A stretch of DNA of 57,768 nucleotides from Planctomycetota bacterium (GCA_003389325.1 QQVE01000012.1:1-57768); one strand, 5' to 3'. Positions 1 through 10,027 are shown, numbered from the stretch's first letter. Program-made: numbers and translations. Notes: generated from the letters alone by a model not told the origin.

Positions 1-1700
1 TCGATGTTCTTCACGTCGACCTTCACGGCCGGCGTATTGGTCGGCCGGATCTCGCCGTCGACGTAGGCCACACCCAGCGTCAGCGGGTTGCCCGGACCGG
101 TGGGGGCGAACGTCTGGCCGTCCGCGTCGTAGGCTTCGACCGTCACCGCCAGGCCGGGCGAGCCAATGGCCGAGCCAAGTTCGCCAGCCAGCCGAGTGGC
201 ATCCACGAACCCAGTGAGAGCGAAGTCGATGTCCGGCGTCGAGCCGGCCGGATCGAAGGCCGCATCGACGTGCGTCAACTGCACGGGCACCCAACCCGAG
301 ATCGTCAGCCGCTCACCGATCGCTGGCGGTACGTCGAGCGACAGACTGAACGCTCCCGTATTGATATCGATCGAACCCACGTCGGGATCCGACAGCGCGG
401 CCTGCGGCGAAAAACCGCTCGCCTCTAGCGACGCGCCCAACACCCCCGGCAGTAACTGCACGCCGGAGGCCGAGAAAATCAAGTCGCCCGTCCGAAACCC
501 GCCGTTCAACTCGGGCCGAATCTCCAATCCACTCACGCCCAACGTAAGCGCCTCGAGCGTCAGCAGCGTCTTTTCGCCCACCGAAAGGTTGACGTTGGAC
601 AAGTCGATCACGGTCGACAGTCCGAACCCGTCGATCTCTCCGTCCGCGTTGTCGTCGTATCCGTTAACTTCGTCGAGCGTAATCGAGACGCTGCCCAGAT
701 CGCCCGGCAGGTCGGTGAACTCGAGCGTCACGTCGTGCAGAATCGCCTGAGGTGGATCGCCCGATTGCGGAGCCATGGGCGGCAGATACTCGACCGAGCC
801 GGCCGTCAGTTCCAGCAGGTTCGCTGCAACGATCGTCACTTCGGTGGCGGTGATCTCCGGCGCCGCGATCATCTGCAAGAAGCCGGTGTTGCTCCGCGCA
901 ATGATCTGATCGACGGCCGTGATCAGGCGGTCGCGGTTGAAATCGTACGGATCGGCCGGCACGCTCGGGTCGTCGACGAGTCCCGTGTTCTGGCGCACTG
1001 CAATCTCGTCGATTGCGTTGACCAGCGCCACCGACGTCTGGGTGTTGCCCGTTTCTCCGATCAGGTTCCCGAAGTAAAAGACGTCGGAAGTCGCCAGGCC
1101 CGTCGCGGCGGTTGCCTTGACGGTCACCTGCAGCCAGCCTTTTTCGATCGCGTTATCGGGCCAGATGAGCGTCACGCGGTCGGACCCGCCGGTACCTTCA
1201 CCGAGACGCACGTCGATCGTCGAGGGCGACGGGGCCGTTTGCCAGGTCGAGGGATCGCCGGCCACGCCAAAGCGAAACTCGAAGTCCGCCGCGGACAGTG
1301 ATCCCGGGTCGGCCAGCGGCGCGATATCGACCATCAGACCGTTGATGCCGCGCGAGTAGCTCGAATAGTTGGCAAACGAGGCCACCTGGCCGGGCAACAG
1401 CGGCTGTTTGTCGGGCGCAATCGCGCCGTCGTCCGCAGGGCCCGCCTGCGGCTGATTGCCGTCGAACGCCGAGCGGTTGTAGAACAAGTGCCGGCCCGCC
1501 ACGACACTCGTGGCATTCAGCTCCGGCGGCGCCGCCAGGTGGTCGAGCAAGCTGGCCAGCTCAGGCCCCACGGCCGGAGCAAATCGCAGCTCGAGCGACT
1601 CGCCCAGCAGCCGCGTGGTTGGCAGGTTGCGACGCCTGGGCAAACGTTTGCGGCCAGCGCTTCGGCGGCGCAGAGGATTCAGCGAACGGCGTTTCCGCAT
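1..1700 (-). CDS. Secreted dockerin-type planctomycete protein (3' end outside window)
   Basis: The frame is open from ATG at 1700 to the window edge, giving about 566 residues without a stop. The N-terminus is very Arg-rich (residues 1-30) and leads to LGESLELRFAPAV, which resembles the LExR export/sorting N-termini of planctomycete surface proteins. Residues 71-126 (HLFYNRSAFDGN, then ALLPGQ-like and NYSSYSRGINGLMVDI) form a block I associate with large planctomycete extracellular proteins. Residues 228-275 hold two copies of an (A/T)A(V/I)DxIxxRxNTG helix, the second after DFNRDR, which fits a dockerin-type EF-hand pair that would bind Ca2+. The rest is beta-rich and acidic, suggesting an adhesin or cell-surface matrix protein. 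Substrate or partner is unknown and the C-terminus is not visible. Confidence 0.82.
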   Translation of the reverse strand, partial: MRKRRSLNPLRRRSAGRKRLPRRRNLPTTRLLGESLELRFAPAVGPELASLLDHLAAPPELNATSVVAGRHLFYNRSAFDGNQPQAGPADDGAIAPDKQPLLPGQVASFANYSSYSRGINGLMVDIAPLADPGSLSAADFEFRFGVAGDPSTWQTAPSPSTIDVRLGEGTGGSDRVTLIWPDNAIEKGWLQVTVKATAATGLATSDVFYFGNLIGETGNTQTSVALVNAIDEIAVRQNTGLVDDPSVPADPYDFNRDRLITAVDQIIARSNTGFLQMIAAPEITATEVTIVAANLLELTAGSVEYLPPMAPQSGDPPQAILHDVTLEFTDLPGDLGSVSITLDEVNGYDDNADGEIDGFGLSTVIDLSNVNLSVGEKTLLTLEALTLGVSGLEIRPELNGGFRTGDLIFSASGVQLLPGVLGASLEASGFSPQAALSDPDVGSIDINTGAFSLSLDVPPAIGERLTISGWVPVQLTHVDAAFDPAGSTPDIDFALTGFVDATRLAGELGSAIGSPGLAVTVEAYDADGQTFAPTGPGNPLTLGVAYVDGEIRPTNTPAVKVDVKNI

Positions 1701-1939
1701 GTCGGCACCTGATAGACGGTTCGGACGGTCGGCGATTCGTGTCCGAGGTCGTCGGCCGGCAATGCGCCGGCTGACAGGACTCCGAGAGCGGCGGGCCGAG
1801 AAAAGTCGGCGGAGTCCATAGGGGTCTAAGTGCATTTCCACGCCGCCATTCACAGGCGAGGCGAAAAAAGAAACGCGGCAAGGCGTAACGCCCGATAGGG
1901 CCCCCTGTTAGGAAGACAAGGCAGAATGCAAGCAGCTGG

Positions 1940-2560
1940 CTATTCGAGACCCAGCTCCTGCATCCGCTGCCGCAGCCGTTGCAGCGCGCGCAGAAAACGC
2001 TGGCTGGCGGCGGTCTCGCCGATTTCCAGCACGCGCGCCGCTTCCGAGTTGCTCATCTGCTCGAAATGTCGCAGAGCGAGAATCTCGCGGTCCACATCCG
2101 GCATCGCGTCGATGAGTTCTTCAAGCAGGCGGATCTGTTCGGCTTTGGCCGCCACGCCCGAGGGACTGGTGGCATCGGCCACGGCCAACGATGCCAGCGA
2201 CGCGCTCGACGCCCCGAGGTTGCCCGCGCCGACCGTGACTTCCAGATTCGCATCGCGTTTTCCGGTTCCCAGGTGAAAGCGATGCACGGCCAGCAACTGC
2301 TGCTGGGTCAGCGTGCGCAGCCACAGATAGGCGGGAATCTGCGGATCGCGCACGAATTCGCCGACGCGCCGGGCCCCCTGCAGCATGGCCTCTTGCACGA
2401 CGTCCGACGGGTCAACCCGGCCCCAAAGCTTGCGGTTGAGCCGCAATTCGACCATGCGGCGTAGCCGAGCGCGATGGCGCTCGAACAACGCGTCGATCGC
2501 TTCGCGGTCACCGGACTGCGCCGCCCGCAAGAGTTGCTCCGATTTGGCGTCGTCAGACAT
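1940..2560 (-). CDS. ECF-type RNA polymerase sigma factor (module 1)
   Basis: This 206-aa protein directs RNA polymerase to a specific promoter set. Region 2 spans about residues 22-93, with VDPSDVVQEAML at 49-60 and a YLWLRTLTQQQLL helix. A low-complexity Gly/Ala/Ser linker covers about 105-138. Region 4 covers about 140-200 and includes MPDVDREILALRHFEQMSNSEAARVLEIG, whose LALRHFEQMSNSEAA part is the helix-turn-helix approach. Architecture and context match the planctomycete ECF factors encoded beside Ser/Thr kinases. It is divergent from the TPR kinase at 2664, with 103 bp between them. No anti-sigma gene is adjacent, so control by the kinase is plausible but not shown. Confidence 0.9.
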   Translation of the reverse strand: MSDDAKSEQLLRAAQSGDREAIDALFERHRARLRRMVELRLNRKLWGRVDPSDVVQEAMLQGARRVGEFVRDPQIPAYLWLRTLTQQQLLAVHRFHLGTGKRDANLEVTVGAGNLGASSASLASLAVADATSPSGVAAKAEQIRLLEELIDAMPDVDREILALRHFEQMSNSEAARVLEIGETAASQRFLRALQRLRQRMQELGLE

Positions 2561-2663
2561 TATAGTGGGAGCACGTGGTGACCGGAGAACAGCGGACCGG
2601 CGGCATCATTCTAGGGGTCATTCGGGCGGGTAGCAAACCGCAGCAACCGGCGCAAGGTGGACC

Positions 2664-5600
2664 GTGGAAGCGCGCGAACTCGACTCTTCCGAAATCAGCC
2701 TGCTGGAGAGCGTGGTCGAAGAGTTTTCCAAGCGCTGCGGCCGCGGCGAAGATCCCAGCATCGAAGAGTACGTGGCGCAGCATCCGCAGCTCGAGGATCG
2801 ACTGCGCGAGGTATTGCCGGCGCTGCGCATGTTGCGCAATCTCAGCCCCACTGGCTCGACGCGGCGACGGATGCAGATGGCCGTCAAGATTCCCGAGTCG
2901 ATCGGCGACTATCGCATCGTGCGCGAGATCGGCCGCGGCGGCATGGGCGTCGTCTACCACGCCGTGCAGGAATCGCTCAACCGCCCCGTAGCGCTCAAGG
3001 TACTTCCCGGCAGCGTCGTGGCGGGCGACAACAGCCAGCAGCGCTTCCGCCGCGAGGCGTCGATCGCCGCGCAACTGCATCACACCAACATCGTGCCCGT
3101 CTTCGGCACAGGCAGCACCAGCGAACTGCACTACTACGCGATGCAGTACATCGAGGGCGAGAGCCTCGACCAGGTAATTGACAGCCTGCGCGAACTCGGG
3201 CCGCATCTCGATGCATCGCTGCGCGTTGACGAAAGGCGGAACGACGAGGCCGATCGGTTCACGTCCGCCGCCCGGCGGCTGCTCGAGGGCCGGCTTGCCG
3301 AATCCTCGGAGGTGGTCTCGGAATCCGGCGCGTCTCCAACCGCCGGCAGTACGACGCAGGTCCGTTCGGCTTCGTCCGGCACCACGTCGCGCGTCTCGGG
3401 CTACTACGCCTGCGTCGCGCAAATCGGCATTCAGGCCGCCGGCGCCCTGGCCCACTCGCACGGCCACGGCGTAATGCACCGCGACATCAAACCCTCGAAC
3501 CTGATCCTCGACCGCGAAGGCACGGTTTGGGTCACCGACTTCGGTCTGGCCCGGCAGGGCGATCAGGCCGGATTGACGTCGGTCGGCGACCTGGTGGGCA
3601 CGCTGCGCTATCTCGCGCCCGAGCGCTTTCGCGGCGAAGCCGACAGCCCCCGGTCCGACATCTACGCGCTGGGGCTGACGCTGTACGAACTGCTCGCCTT
3701 TCGTCCGGCGTTCGAGGAAAAAGACCGCCAGAAACTCATCCGCCAGATTTGCGAGGAAGAACCGCCCGCGCCGCGCAAGCAGCGCTCCGGGGTTCCCCGC
3801 GATCTGGAAACGATCGTGCTCAAGGCGATCGCCAAAGAGCCCGAGCGGCGCTACGCCAGCGCCGCGGATCTGCAAGGCGACCTGGAGCGCTTTCTCGCCG
3901 GCCGGCCGGTTACGGCCCGACCCCTGGGGCCCACGGCGCGGTCCTGGCGATGGTGCCGGCGCAACCCCGTCGTGGCGACGCTCGCCAGCTCGCTGCTGGT
4001 GGTGCTCGTCGCGGGTCTGGCCGTGGTTACCTGGCAGTGGCGACGGGCCGAGCAAAGCCTGGACTTGGCGATCGAAATGCAGCGTAAGGCCGCCGAGAAT
4101 CTCGACGAAGCCCAACGTCAGCGCGATCGGGCCGAAAAGAACTTCCTGCGGGCGCGTCGCGCCGTGGACGACTACTTGAGCACGATCAGCGAAAACAAGC
4201 TGCTCGACACGCCGACGCTCGAACCCTTGCGGGCCGAACTGCTGGCCCGCGCGCGCGACTTCTACGAGCAGTTCGTCGAAGACCGCCACGACGATCCCAA
4301 CGTGCGAGCCGAGTTGGCCGCCACCTACATTCGGCTCAGCCAGATCACCCACGATCTCGAAGGCGATTGGATCCCGTTCTTCGAGCGCGGGCTGAAGATC
4401 ATGGAGGAGCTGCGGGCCGAGGGGGCCGAGTTCACCGACTTTCGCAGTTGGCGCGACGGCGTGTACAACACGCGGGCCGGCTGGCTGATGACCGACAAGC
4501 CCGACGAAGTCTTTCCGCTCGCCGAACGAGGCATCGTCGTCCTCGAGCGGCTCGTCGACGAACATCCTGAGATCGAAGGCTTCCGCAACGATCTGGCTGG
4601 CCTGTACCAGATTCGCGGCATGGTGCACTTTCTGCAACAACGCCGGGGGCAAGCCGCGGACGATTTCCATCGGGCCCGTGAATTGCGCGAAGCGCTCGTC
4701 GCCGAGCATCCCGAGGCGGAGAAGTTCCGCTACGGTCTGGCCGAGGCCTACACGATGCTGGGGCTGATCCAGTTGCAGGCAAATGCGTTGGACGACGCCT
4801 TGCAGCGGATCACGCAAGCCAAAGACATCTTCGAGGAGTTGTCGCAAGCCAATCCCGCCGCGACGCGTCTGGTCGATCTGCTGGCGGTCGAGCATCAATG
4901 GCTGGCAGCCGTGCGAATGCAGCAGGCCAGGCCGCTCGAGGCGCTTTCGGAATTTCAGCGCACGATCGACTTGCAAAAACGCCTGGCCACGGAGTACCCC
5001 CGGGTTGCGAAGTTCCAGACGAACCTGGCCTTGAGCTACCGGCTGTTGGGCCGTTCGCTGTTCGATGCCAAGCAGGTGCCCATGGCCCGTTCGATGTTCA
5101 AGCAATGCTTCGAACTGCTCGAACAGCGGATGGCCGACTATCCCGAGGAGGGCGAGTACCGCCGCGCCCTTTCGCAGGCGCACAGCGAGTTCAGCAGCCG
5201 CTTGCTGCTGGCCGGGGAGCCGGACGAAGCACAACAGCATGCCGACCAAGCGCTCGAACTGGTCGATACGTCCGATCCCGGCGACCGCTCGGCGGCCGCG
5301 CAAGCCCACTATCGGCTGGGCCGCATTCTCTCGAGCCGCAACAAACGCGAGGCCGCCACGGAGCGCTTCGCCAAGGCGATCGAGCTGGGCTCCAGCGATC
5401 CCGACACGTTGCCTGTCAGCCTGGCCTGGTACTGGTACTACCAGGCCCGCACGCTCGAGCAGTTAGAACGCGATGAACACGCCGCCGACGCCTACCGCGA
5501 GGCGCTTCGACTGCGGAAGTTGGGATACGACGACCCGCGCAATCTGGCAACCAACCACTACCGCCTGGCCGACGTCGCAGAGCGACTAGAGCGGCCCAAG

Positions 5601-6200
5601 GAGGCCGAAACGAATTATCGCGCCGCGCTCGATCTCTATCGAAGCAACGGCGAGGACGACGACACCAGCGCCAACCGAACCCTCGAACGGTTGACCTCTC
5701 TGTTGCGCCGAGAGTCAAAGGACGCCGCGGCTCGAGAGTTGCTGGCAGAACATCGCGACTATCGGACTAGTAACTTCGGGGTTGTCTTCGGCGACGATTG
5801 GTCGGTGGAAGTCTACCCGCTATCCGGCGACGCAGTGGAAAGCGACGATGCCTTGGACGCGGCCTTCGAGGAAACGCCCCTGGCCACGATCAACGTACCG
5901 GCCATCGACTTTCGCCAGGCATCCGACCTCCCGATCTCGGAGCTGCCCGCGGAGCGATTCGCGCTGGCGGCCGAAACAACGCTCGAACTTCCGGCCGGGA
6001 CCTATACGATGCACCTCGACCATAGCGGGCCGGCTCGCGTTTGGGTGCACGACGAGATCGTGCTGGACGCAGCCGCTTCAAAGAAGGGCGCCGGCAAAGG
6101 CGAGGTCACGAGCGACGGCTCTCCGCTGCGAATTCGCATCAAGGCCATCGCAGGCGAACGAAATAGCTTGCGGCTTCGCTTCTGGCTACTTGGGTCCTAG
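2664..6200 (+). CDS. Membrane Ser/Thr protein kinase with TPR region (module 1)
   Basis: This 1178-aa Hanks-type kinase starts at GTG 2664. Visible elements are the glycine loop GRGGMGVVYHA (90-100), the ATP-binding Lys112 in VALKVL, HRDIKPSN (272-279), TDFGLA (291-296) and APE (318-320). A Ser/Thr/Glu-rich insertion of about 70 residues (roughly 176-245) separates the N-lobe hinge from the C-lobe, and might be a phosphorylation target. A single transmembrane helix lies at about 437-457. The remainder is a helical TPR solenoid (about 500-1040) followed by a beta-rich end with a TYTMHLDHSG stretch. The N-terminus (1-75) carries the helical EEYVAQHPQLEDRLRE segment common in planctomycete kinases. 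It is paired divergently with the sigma gene at 1940. The kinase would be cytoplasmic with the TPR part outside. Confidence 0.93.
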   Translation: MEARELDSSEISLLESVVEEFSKRCGRGEDPSIEEYVAQHPQLEDRLREVLPALRMLRNLSPTGSTRRRMQMAVKIPESIGDYRIVREIGRGGMGVVYHAVQESLNRPVALKVLPGSVVAGDNSQQRFRREASIAAQLHHTNIVPVFGTGSTSELHYYAMQYIEGESLDQVIDSLRELGPHLDASLRVDERRNDEADRFTSAARRLLEGRLAESSEVVSESGASPTAGSTTQVRSASSGTTSRVSGYYACVAQIGIQAAGALAHSHGHGVMHRDIKPSNLILDREGTVWVTDFGLARQGDQAGLTSVGDLVGTLRYLAPERFRGEADSPRSDIYALGLTLYELLAFRPAFEEKDRQKLIRQICEEEPPAPRKQRSGVPRDLETIVLKAIAKEPERRYASAADLQGDLERFLAGRPVTARPLGPTARSWRWCRRNPVVATLASSLLVVLVAGLAVVTWQWRRAEQSLDLAIEMQRKAAENLDEAQRQRDRAEKNFLRARRAVDDYLSTISENKLLDTPTLEPLRAELLARARDFYEQFVEDRHDDPNVRAELAATYIRLSQITHDLEGDWIPFFERGLKIMEELRAEGAEFTDFRSWRDGVYNTRAGWLMTDKPDEVFPLAERGIVVLERLVDEHPEIEGFRNDLAGLYQIRGMVHFLQQRRGQAADDFHRARELREALVAEHPEAEKFRYGLAEAYTMLGLIQLQANALDDALQRITQAKDIFEELSQANPAATRLVDLLAVEHQWLAAVRMQQARPLEALSEFQRTIDLQKRLATEYPRVAKFQTNLALSYRLLGRSLFDAKQVPMARSMFKQCFELLEQRMADYPEEGEYRRALSQAHSEFSSRLLLAGEPDEAQQHADQALELVDTSDPGDRSAAAQAHYRLGRILSSRNKREAATERFAKAIELGSSDPDTLPVSLAWYWYYQARTLEQLERDEHAADAYREALRLRKLGYDDPRNLATNHYRLADVAERLERPKEAETNYRAALDLYRSNGEDDDTSANRTLERLTSLLRRESKDAAARELLAEHRDYRTSNFGVVFGDDWSVEVYPLSGDAVESDDALDAAFEETPLATINVPAIDFRQASDLPISELPAERFALAAETTLELPAGTYTMHLDHSGPARVWVHDEIVLDAAASKKGAGKGEVTSDGSPLRIRIKAIAGERNSLRLRFWLLGS

Positions 6201-6424
6201 CCTCTTGGCTGCGTTGGCCGCACTCCTTCCAGGCCCATCAAATCCGCGTTTTCGGCCGGAAAACGCAGACGTGAGAACTTTTCTTGCCCCCGGCGTCGGG
6301 TTTCCGAGGCCAGTCCGCTTATGGGAGAGGCGGCGGCGCTCCCATCGCGCGAGCCACTGCGTCAGGGACGGTCAGCGTCGGCCGTCGCGTGACTTCACGA
6401 AGATGTTCCAGGGGGATTCAAACA

Positions 6425-8074
6425 ATGTGCCACGCCAACTATCGCCTGCCAAGCGTCGTCGCGGGCGCCATCCTGATCGCGAGTGTCGCGTGCGGCTCCG
6501 CACAGGCCCAATTCTCCGGAAACACGCGGACGCGGCGCGAGCCCCCCAAGCTCAACTTCGGCAACTCTCAATTCAACACCCAAGCGAAGCGATTCCAGAA
6601 CTTCTCGCCGCCGCGCCAACAAACCCCCTCCGGCGGCAAGTACCTGGGCAAGGTCAACATCCCCCAGCCCAAGCCGTTTCAGTACACTCCCCCGCAAAAC
6701 AACTTCGGCAACAGCGGCAACAACTTCTGGCGACCCAGTCGCCCGCAATACAACGACTACGAATACGAGCGGCCCCAGCGATACCAAGAGCCGCAGCGCT
6801 ACTACTCGAACGACAACCGCAACTATTCCTATTCGCAGCCTCAGAGCACGCCGGTGACGACACCGGCTCCGGCCGAGGTCGAGAAGAACGCGAAGCCGCC
6901 GGAGAAGATCGTCGAACCCAAGAGCAACGCGGCGCCGGCGTTCGCGCTGCTGGACCCGATCGATGCCGACTCCTACGCGCTCGTCGGCGAGATGGTCCAA
7001 GAAGAAGCACAGATTTCGGTTGATCGCCTCGAGGAGCAACTTGGCGAGGCCGCCAAAGAGGGACCCGTGGCCGAGAAGATCATGGAGCTGCGCGAGAAAA
7101 TCGCCGCCGGCGAAGCCATAACCGATCAGGACATGGCCGATCTGGGGAACCTGGTGAATGCCGTCGATCCGGCGAAGTTTCCGCCTGGTTTCGACGTCAA
7201 TCGCGTCGACCAGGCGATCAAAGACATCATCCGCACCAGTGAAACCAATGAATTGTATCAACAGAATGCCTACCCCGACGACGGCCTGGCGGCCGGCTTG
7301 CCCAGCGGCCCGGTGCTGATGATGCCGGCGCTGCCGGAGGACGAAATGCTGCTGATGCCCGGCGGCGGCGTGATCATGGGAACCGGCGGCGAAGGCCAAT
7401 TGGAGATTGCCGCCGAAGACGCCAGCGAAATCCTCGACATCAGCATCGGCGTAGGCGATCCCGAGCCGGATAGCGATGCCAACGTCGCCAAGCGCGCCAA
7501 GAGCGGCACCTACATCATGAATCCCAAGGATAGCCCCGCCGAGGTGAGCTACGTGGTTTCGAACCATAACTACACGATCAAGCCCGGCTATACCCAACTG
7601 CTCGATTCCGGTGAAACGTGGGTCATCCGCTTCGACAAGGGCGAAGGGCAGGGCGAGGCCAAGTACACGCTCAGCGACGGCACGTACGTCTTTGGCACCT
7701 CGGACGACACGTGGAACCTGTTCAAGACCTCGTTCAGCGTGACGGTCGACAATGGCGATAACGAAAGCCCGTTCTTCGTCAACATCGACAACACCCAGGA
7801 AGAAGTCGCCGCCGGCGCCAAACGCACGTTCGAGAGCGAGTATCCGATCCTGGTACGTTTCGACCGCGGCAGCGGCGGCGACCCGGCGCAAAAGCGCATC
7901 ACGCGCAAAAACGCCGACCTGGTCGTGGCCGTCAACCGCACCGACGGCCTGTGGGACCTGTACCCGGCCGAGAACTACCAAGGCGTGGCGCGCAAGTCGG
8001 GCTCTAAGAAGAACAAGATCCACCAGGCCCTGTTGCGCGAAAAGCTCCGGCTTTCGCGGCAACGCGGCAACTAG
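6425..8074 (+). CDS. Secreted protein with duplicated C-terminal beta domain; paralogue of the next gene
   Basis: The product is 549 aa. I chose ATG 6425 over the more upstream frame start because a Sec signal peptide begins there (hydrophobic core about residues 8-23, likely cleavage after AQA at 26-28) and an AGGGGG-like site precedes it. Residues 30-150 are rich in Pro, Asn, Gln and Tyr and contain SGGKYLGKVNIPQP, a motif shared with the gene at 8141. A helical section (about 165-265) follows. The C-terminal part holds two successive copies of a roughly 75-residue beta unit, each with an (I/V)RFDxGxG motif and ending W-N/D-L-F/Y. No enzymatic motif is visible. A structural role in the cell envelope is a guess. 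It sits between signalling modules 1 and 2. Confidence 0.82.
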   Translation: MCHANYRLPSVVAGAILIASVACGSAQAQFSGNTRTRREPPKLNFGNSQFNTQAKRFQNFSPPRQQTPSGGKYLGKVNIPQPKPFQYTPPQNNFGNSGNNFWRPSRPQYNDYEYERPQRYQEPQRYYSNDNRNYSYSQPQSTPVTTPAPAEVEKNAKPPEKIVEPKSNAAPAFALLDPIDADSYALVGEMVQEEAQISVDRLEEQLGEAAKEGPVAEKIMELREKIAAGEAITDQDMADLGNLVNAVDPAKFPPGFDVNRVDQAIKDIIRTSETNELYQQNAYPDDGLAAGLPSGPVLMMPALPEDEMLLMPGGGVIMGTGGEGQLEIAAEDASEILDISIGVGDPEPDSDANVAKRAKSGTYIMNPKDSPAEVSYVVSNHNYTIKPGYTQLLDSGETWVIRFDKGEGQGEAKYTLSDGTYVFGTSDDTWNLFKTSFSVTVDNGDNESPFFVNIDNTQEEVAAGAKRTFESEYPILVRFDRGSGGDPAQKRITRKNADLVVAVNRTDGLWDLYPAENYQGVARKSGSKKNKIHQALLREKLRLSRQRGN

Positions 8075-8140
8075 CGGCATCGGGGCGATGCCCACCGTCT
8101 CGGTGGCGGCGCCTTCGGCCTTGCAGCAAGGGACCGTGTC

Positions 8141-10027
8141 ATGCGACTGCTCTACGTGTTTCGCCGGCTGTTGATTTTGTACTGCCTGCTCGTCGTCGTG
8201 GAAGTGTGCAGCGGTCAGACCCAGTTCGGCGGCAATACGCCGACGAAGCGACCCCCAAAAGACAACCGCAAGATCCGTACCGACTCGGGCGAGAGGGTCA
8301 TTCGGCTTCCCAGTCGAAGGGTGCATCGTCCGCCTACCAGCTCTGGAAAATACCTGGGTAAGGTCCAAATTCCGAAGTCGCCCCCGGCTGGCGTAACGCA
8401 CGGCGAGCCACCGCGCCCGCACAACTACGCCGATCCCTTCTTTGCTCCCCGTTCCCGCCCGCGTCCGAACGTAGGCCAGCGGCCGCAACGCTACATCGTG
8501 CAGCCCCAGCGTTCGCGGCCTGCGCAGCCCGCGCGGTCGGTGAGGCCGGCCCCGGTCGTGCGATCGAACGAGCCAGCGGCTCCTCCTCCGCCGGAAGTTC
8601 CCACGGCAGTGCGCCGCAACGCGCCGCCGCCGGCCGACTTCAACGCCAAATTGCGAACCGCCGCCGGCGAGCATGAGGATGCGTTCGGGTCCGACCCGGG
8701 GTTCAGCGATGAATCGATGACGAACGAGGAAATCCTCGATCTTTTCCAAGGCCCCGATGAGACCGAAGAGCAGAGCGACAGCGAACCCGACGAAGTGGCA
8801 ACGCCCACTCCGCCGAAAGAAAAGAAATCGCCATTCGACGACGACGACACGCCGCCGCCCAGCTATACGCCCGATCCCAGCCCCAGCACGTCCAACGGGG
8901 GCGGCACGTCTGCAACCAAGTCGGCCAAGCCGACCAAGCCCAAGAAAACCACACCGGCCAAGCAGCCCGGCGGCACCAAAAAGCCCAAAGGGAAGGCTCA
9001 ACCGCCCCAGACCGGAACCGCACAATCCCCCCAGGGAAAGCCGCTCGGGAAGATCAACATGGAGGCTCTCGGCGGACCATCGGGAGCCGGCACCCCGAAT
9101 CCCGGCGCGGTGAGCAAGTGGCCCAACAAGTACTCCTCGAACCCGGCCGGCGGCACACGGACCAACTCGCCGGAAAAACGTTGGCCGAAGAAGTATGCCG
9201 GGCCGCGCCTCACCAACGACCGCGGGCGCTCGCGTCCCACGCAGCGGCAGGTGACCGAGAAGTATCTCACGCGGCCGACCGCCCCGGCGCAACCCGCCTT
9301 GCCCGGTCCGCGGGCCGATCCGGTCGTCGACGGCAACCTCGTCCCGCCAGAGGTGCACGACCTGATCGATGAACAGCGCGGCCAAGGCCATCCCAAGTAC
9401 GATCCGACCTACGAAGGCCCTCGCCCGGAATCGAAAGACGCGATCGACGAGCTGGTCGAGATCGCACGCGAGATCAAAGAGATGGAGGACGATCAGAAGC
9501 TGGAAGAGTCCTTCAAGAAGCTCTTTGGCAGCCGTGCCGTGAAGTACTTGAACCGCGCGAACCAAACGGCCAAAGTCATCGAGGCGCTCGAATCCGAAGA
9601 CATCGCGCTGAACAGCGAGAACGATGTGGCCCGCGAGATGCTCAAAGCGGCCGAGCAAGACCGCCATCGTGTGCTGCGCTCGATTCAGTCCTCCGACCGC
9701 GCGCTGGAGCGGCAAGGCGATCCCGAGGCGATGGGGCGCGAACTACAGCAAGCCGACTTGAACGTGGCCGAAGCCAAACAGTACGCCGTCGAAGTGGAAA
9801 TACGCGACGCTATCCACAGTTTGGACAAGGTGGCCGTACTCTCCGCGCAACGAGAATACAACCGAGAGCCCGGCGCTGGTCCGGCCGAGGATGTCGCGGG
9901 CTCACAACAGCGGGTCGAATCGATCCGGAAACATGTGGAGGCGCTCCGCAAGTTGAAGGATAAGCACGACGCCGCCAAGGCCGAGGTGACGCGGCTGCAA
10001 CGGGCCCTGCAACCCACCGAAAACTAG
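8141..10027 (+). CDS. Secreted Pro-rich, C-terminally coiled-coil protein; paralogue of the preceding gene
   Basis: This 628-aa product starts at ATG 8141, preceded by AAGGGA at a good distance. A signal-type hydrophobic segment covers about residues 4-23 (LILYCLLVVVEVCSG). The mature start QTQFGGNTPTKRPPK and the later SSGKYLGKVQIPKS parallel QFSGNTRTRREPPK and SGGKYLGKVNIPQP in the upstream protein, so the two are diverged paralogues at the N-terminus only. Residues about 90-420 are disordered and rich in Pro, Lys, Thr and Ser, with an acidic patch near 215-245. Residues about 430-628 are charged, helical and probably coiled coil. It lies 66 bp downstream of its paralogue and is probably cotranscribed. 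Function is not recognisable; an envelope scaffold is one possibility. Confidence 0.8.
   Translation: MRLLYVFRRLLILYCLLVVVEVCSGQTQFGGNTPTKRPPKDNRKIRTDSGERVIRLPSRRVHRPPTSSGKYLGKVQIPKSPPAGVTHGEPPRPHNYADPFFAPRSRPRPNVGQRPQRYIVQPQRSRPAQPARSVRPAPVVRSNEPAAPPPPEVPTAVRRNAPPPADFNAKLRTAAGEHEDAFGSDPGFSDESMTNEEILDLFQGPDETEEQSDSEPDEVATPTPPKEKKSPFDDDDTPPPSYTPDPSPSTSNGGGTSATKSAKPTKPKKTTPAKQPGGTKKPKGKAQPPQTGTAQSPQGKPLGKINMEALGGPSGAGTPNPGAVSKWPNKYSSNPAGGTRTNSPEKRWPKKYAGPRLTNDRGRSRPTQRQVTEKYLTRPTAPAQPALPGPRADPVVDGNLVPPEVHDLIDEQRGQGHPKYDPTYEGPRPESKDAIDELVEIAREIKEMEDDQKLEESFKKLFGSRAVKYLNRANQTAKVIEALESEDIALNSENDVAREMLKAAEQDRHRVLRSIQSSDRALERQGDPEAMGRELQQADLNVAEAKQYAVEVEIRDAIHSLDKVAVLSAQREYNREPGAGPAEDVAGSQQRVESIRKHVEALRKLKDKHDAAKAEVTRLQRALQPTEN

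Noticed and set aside
2555..2563. TATAAT -10 element for the sigma factor at 1940-2560
   Set aside because: It overlaps the ATG itself, so it would start transcription inside the gene; probably chance.
2553..5309. Long open frame (918 codons) on the minus strand opposite the TPR kinase
   Set aside because: It mirrors a well-supported kinase gene, has no domains and results from GC-rich codon use on the other strand.
6395..9715. 1106-codon minus-strand frame opposite the two secreted proteins
   Set aside because: It spans two real genes and the gap between them, with repetitive Arg/Leu/Val/Gly composition typical of an antisense shadow.
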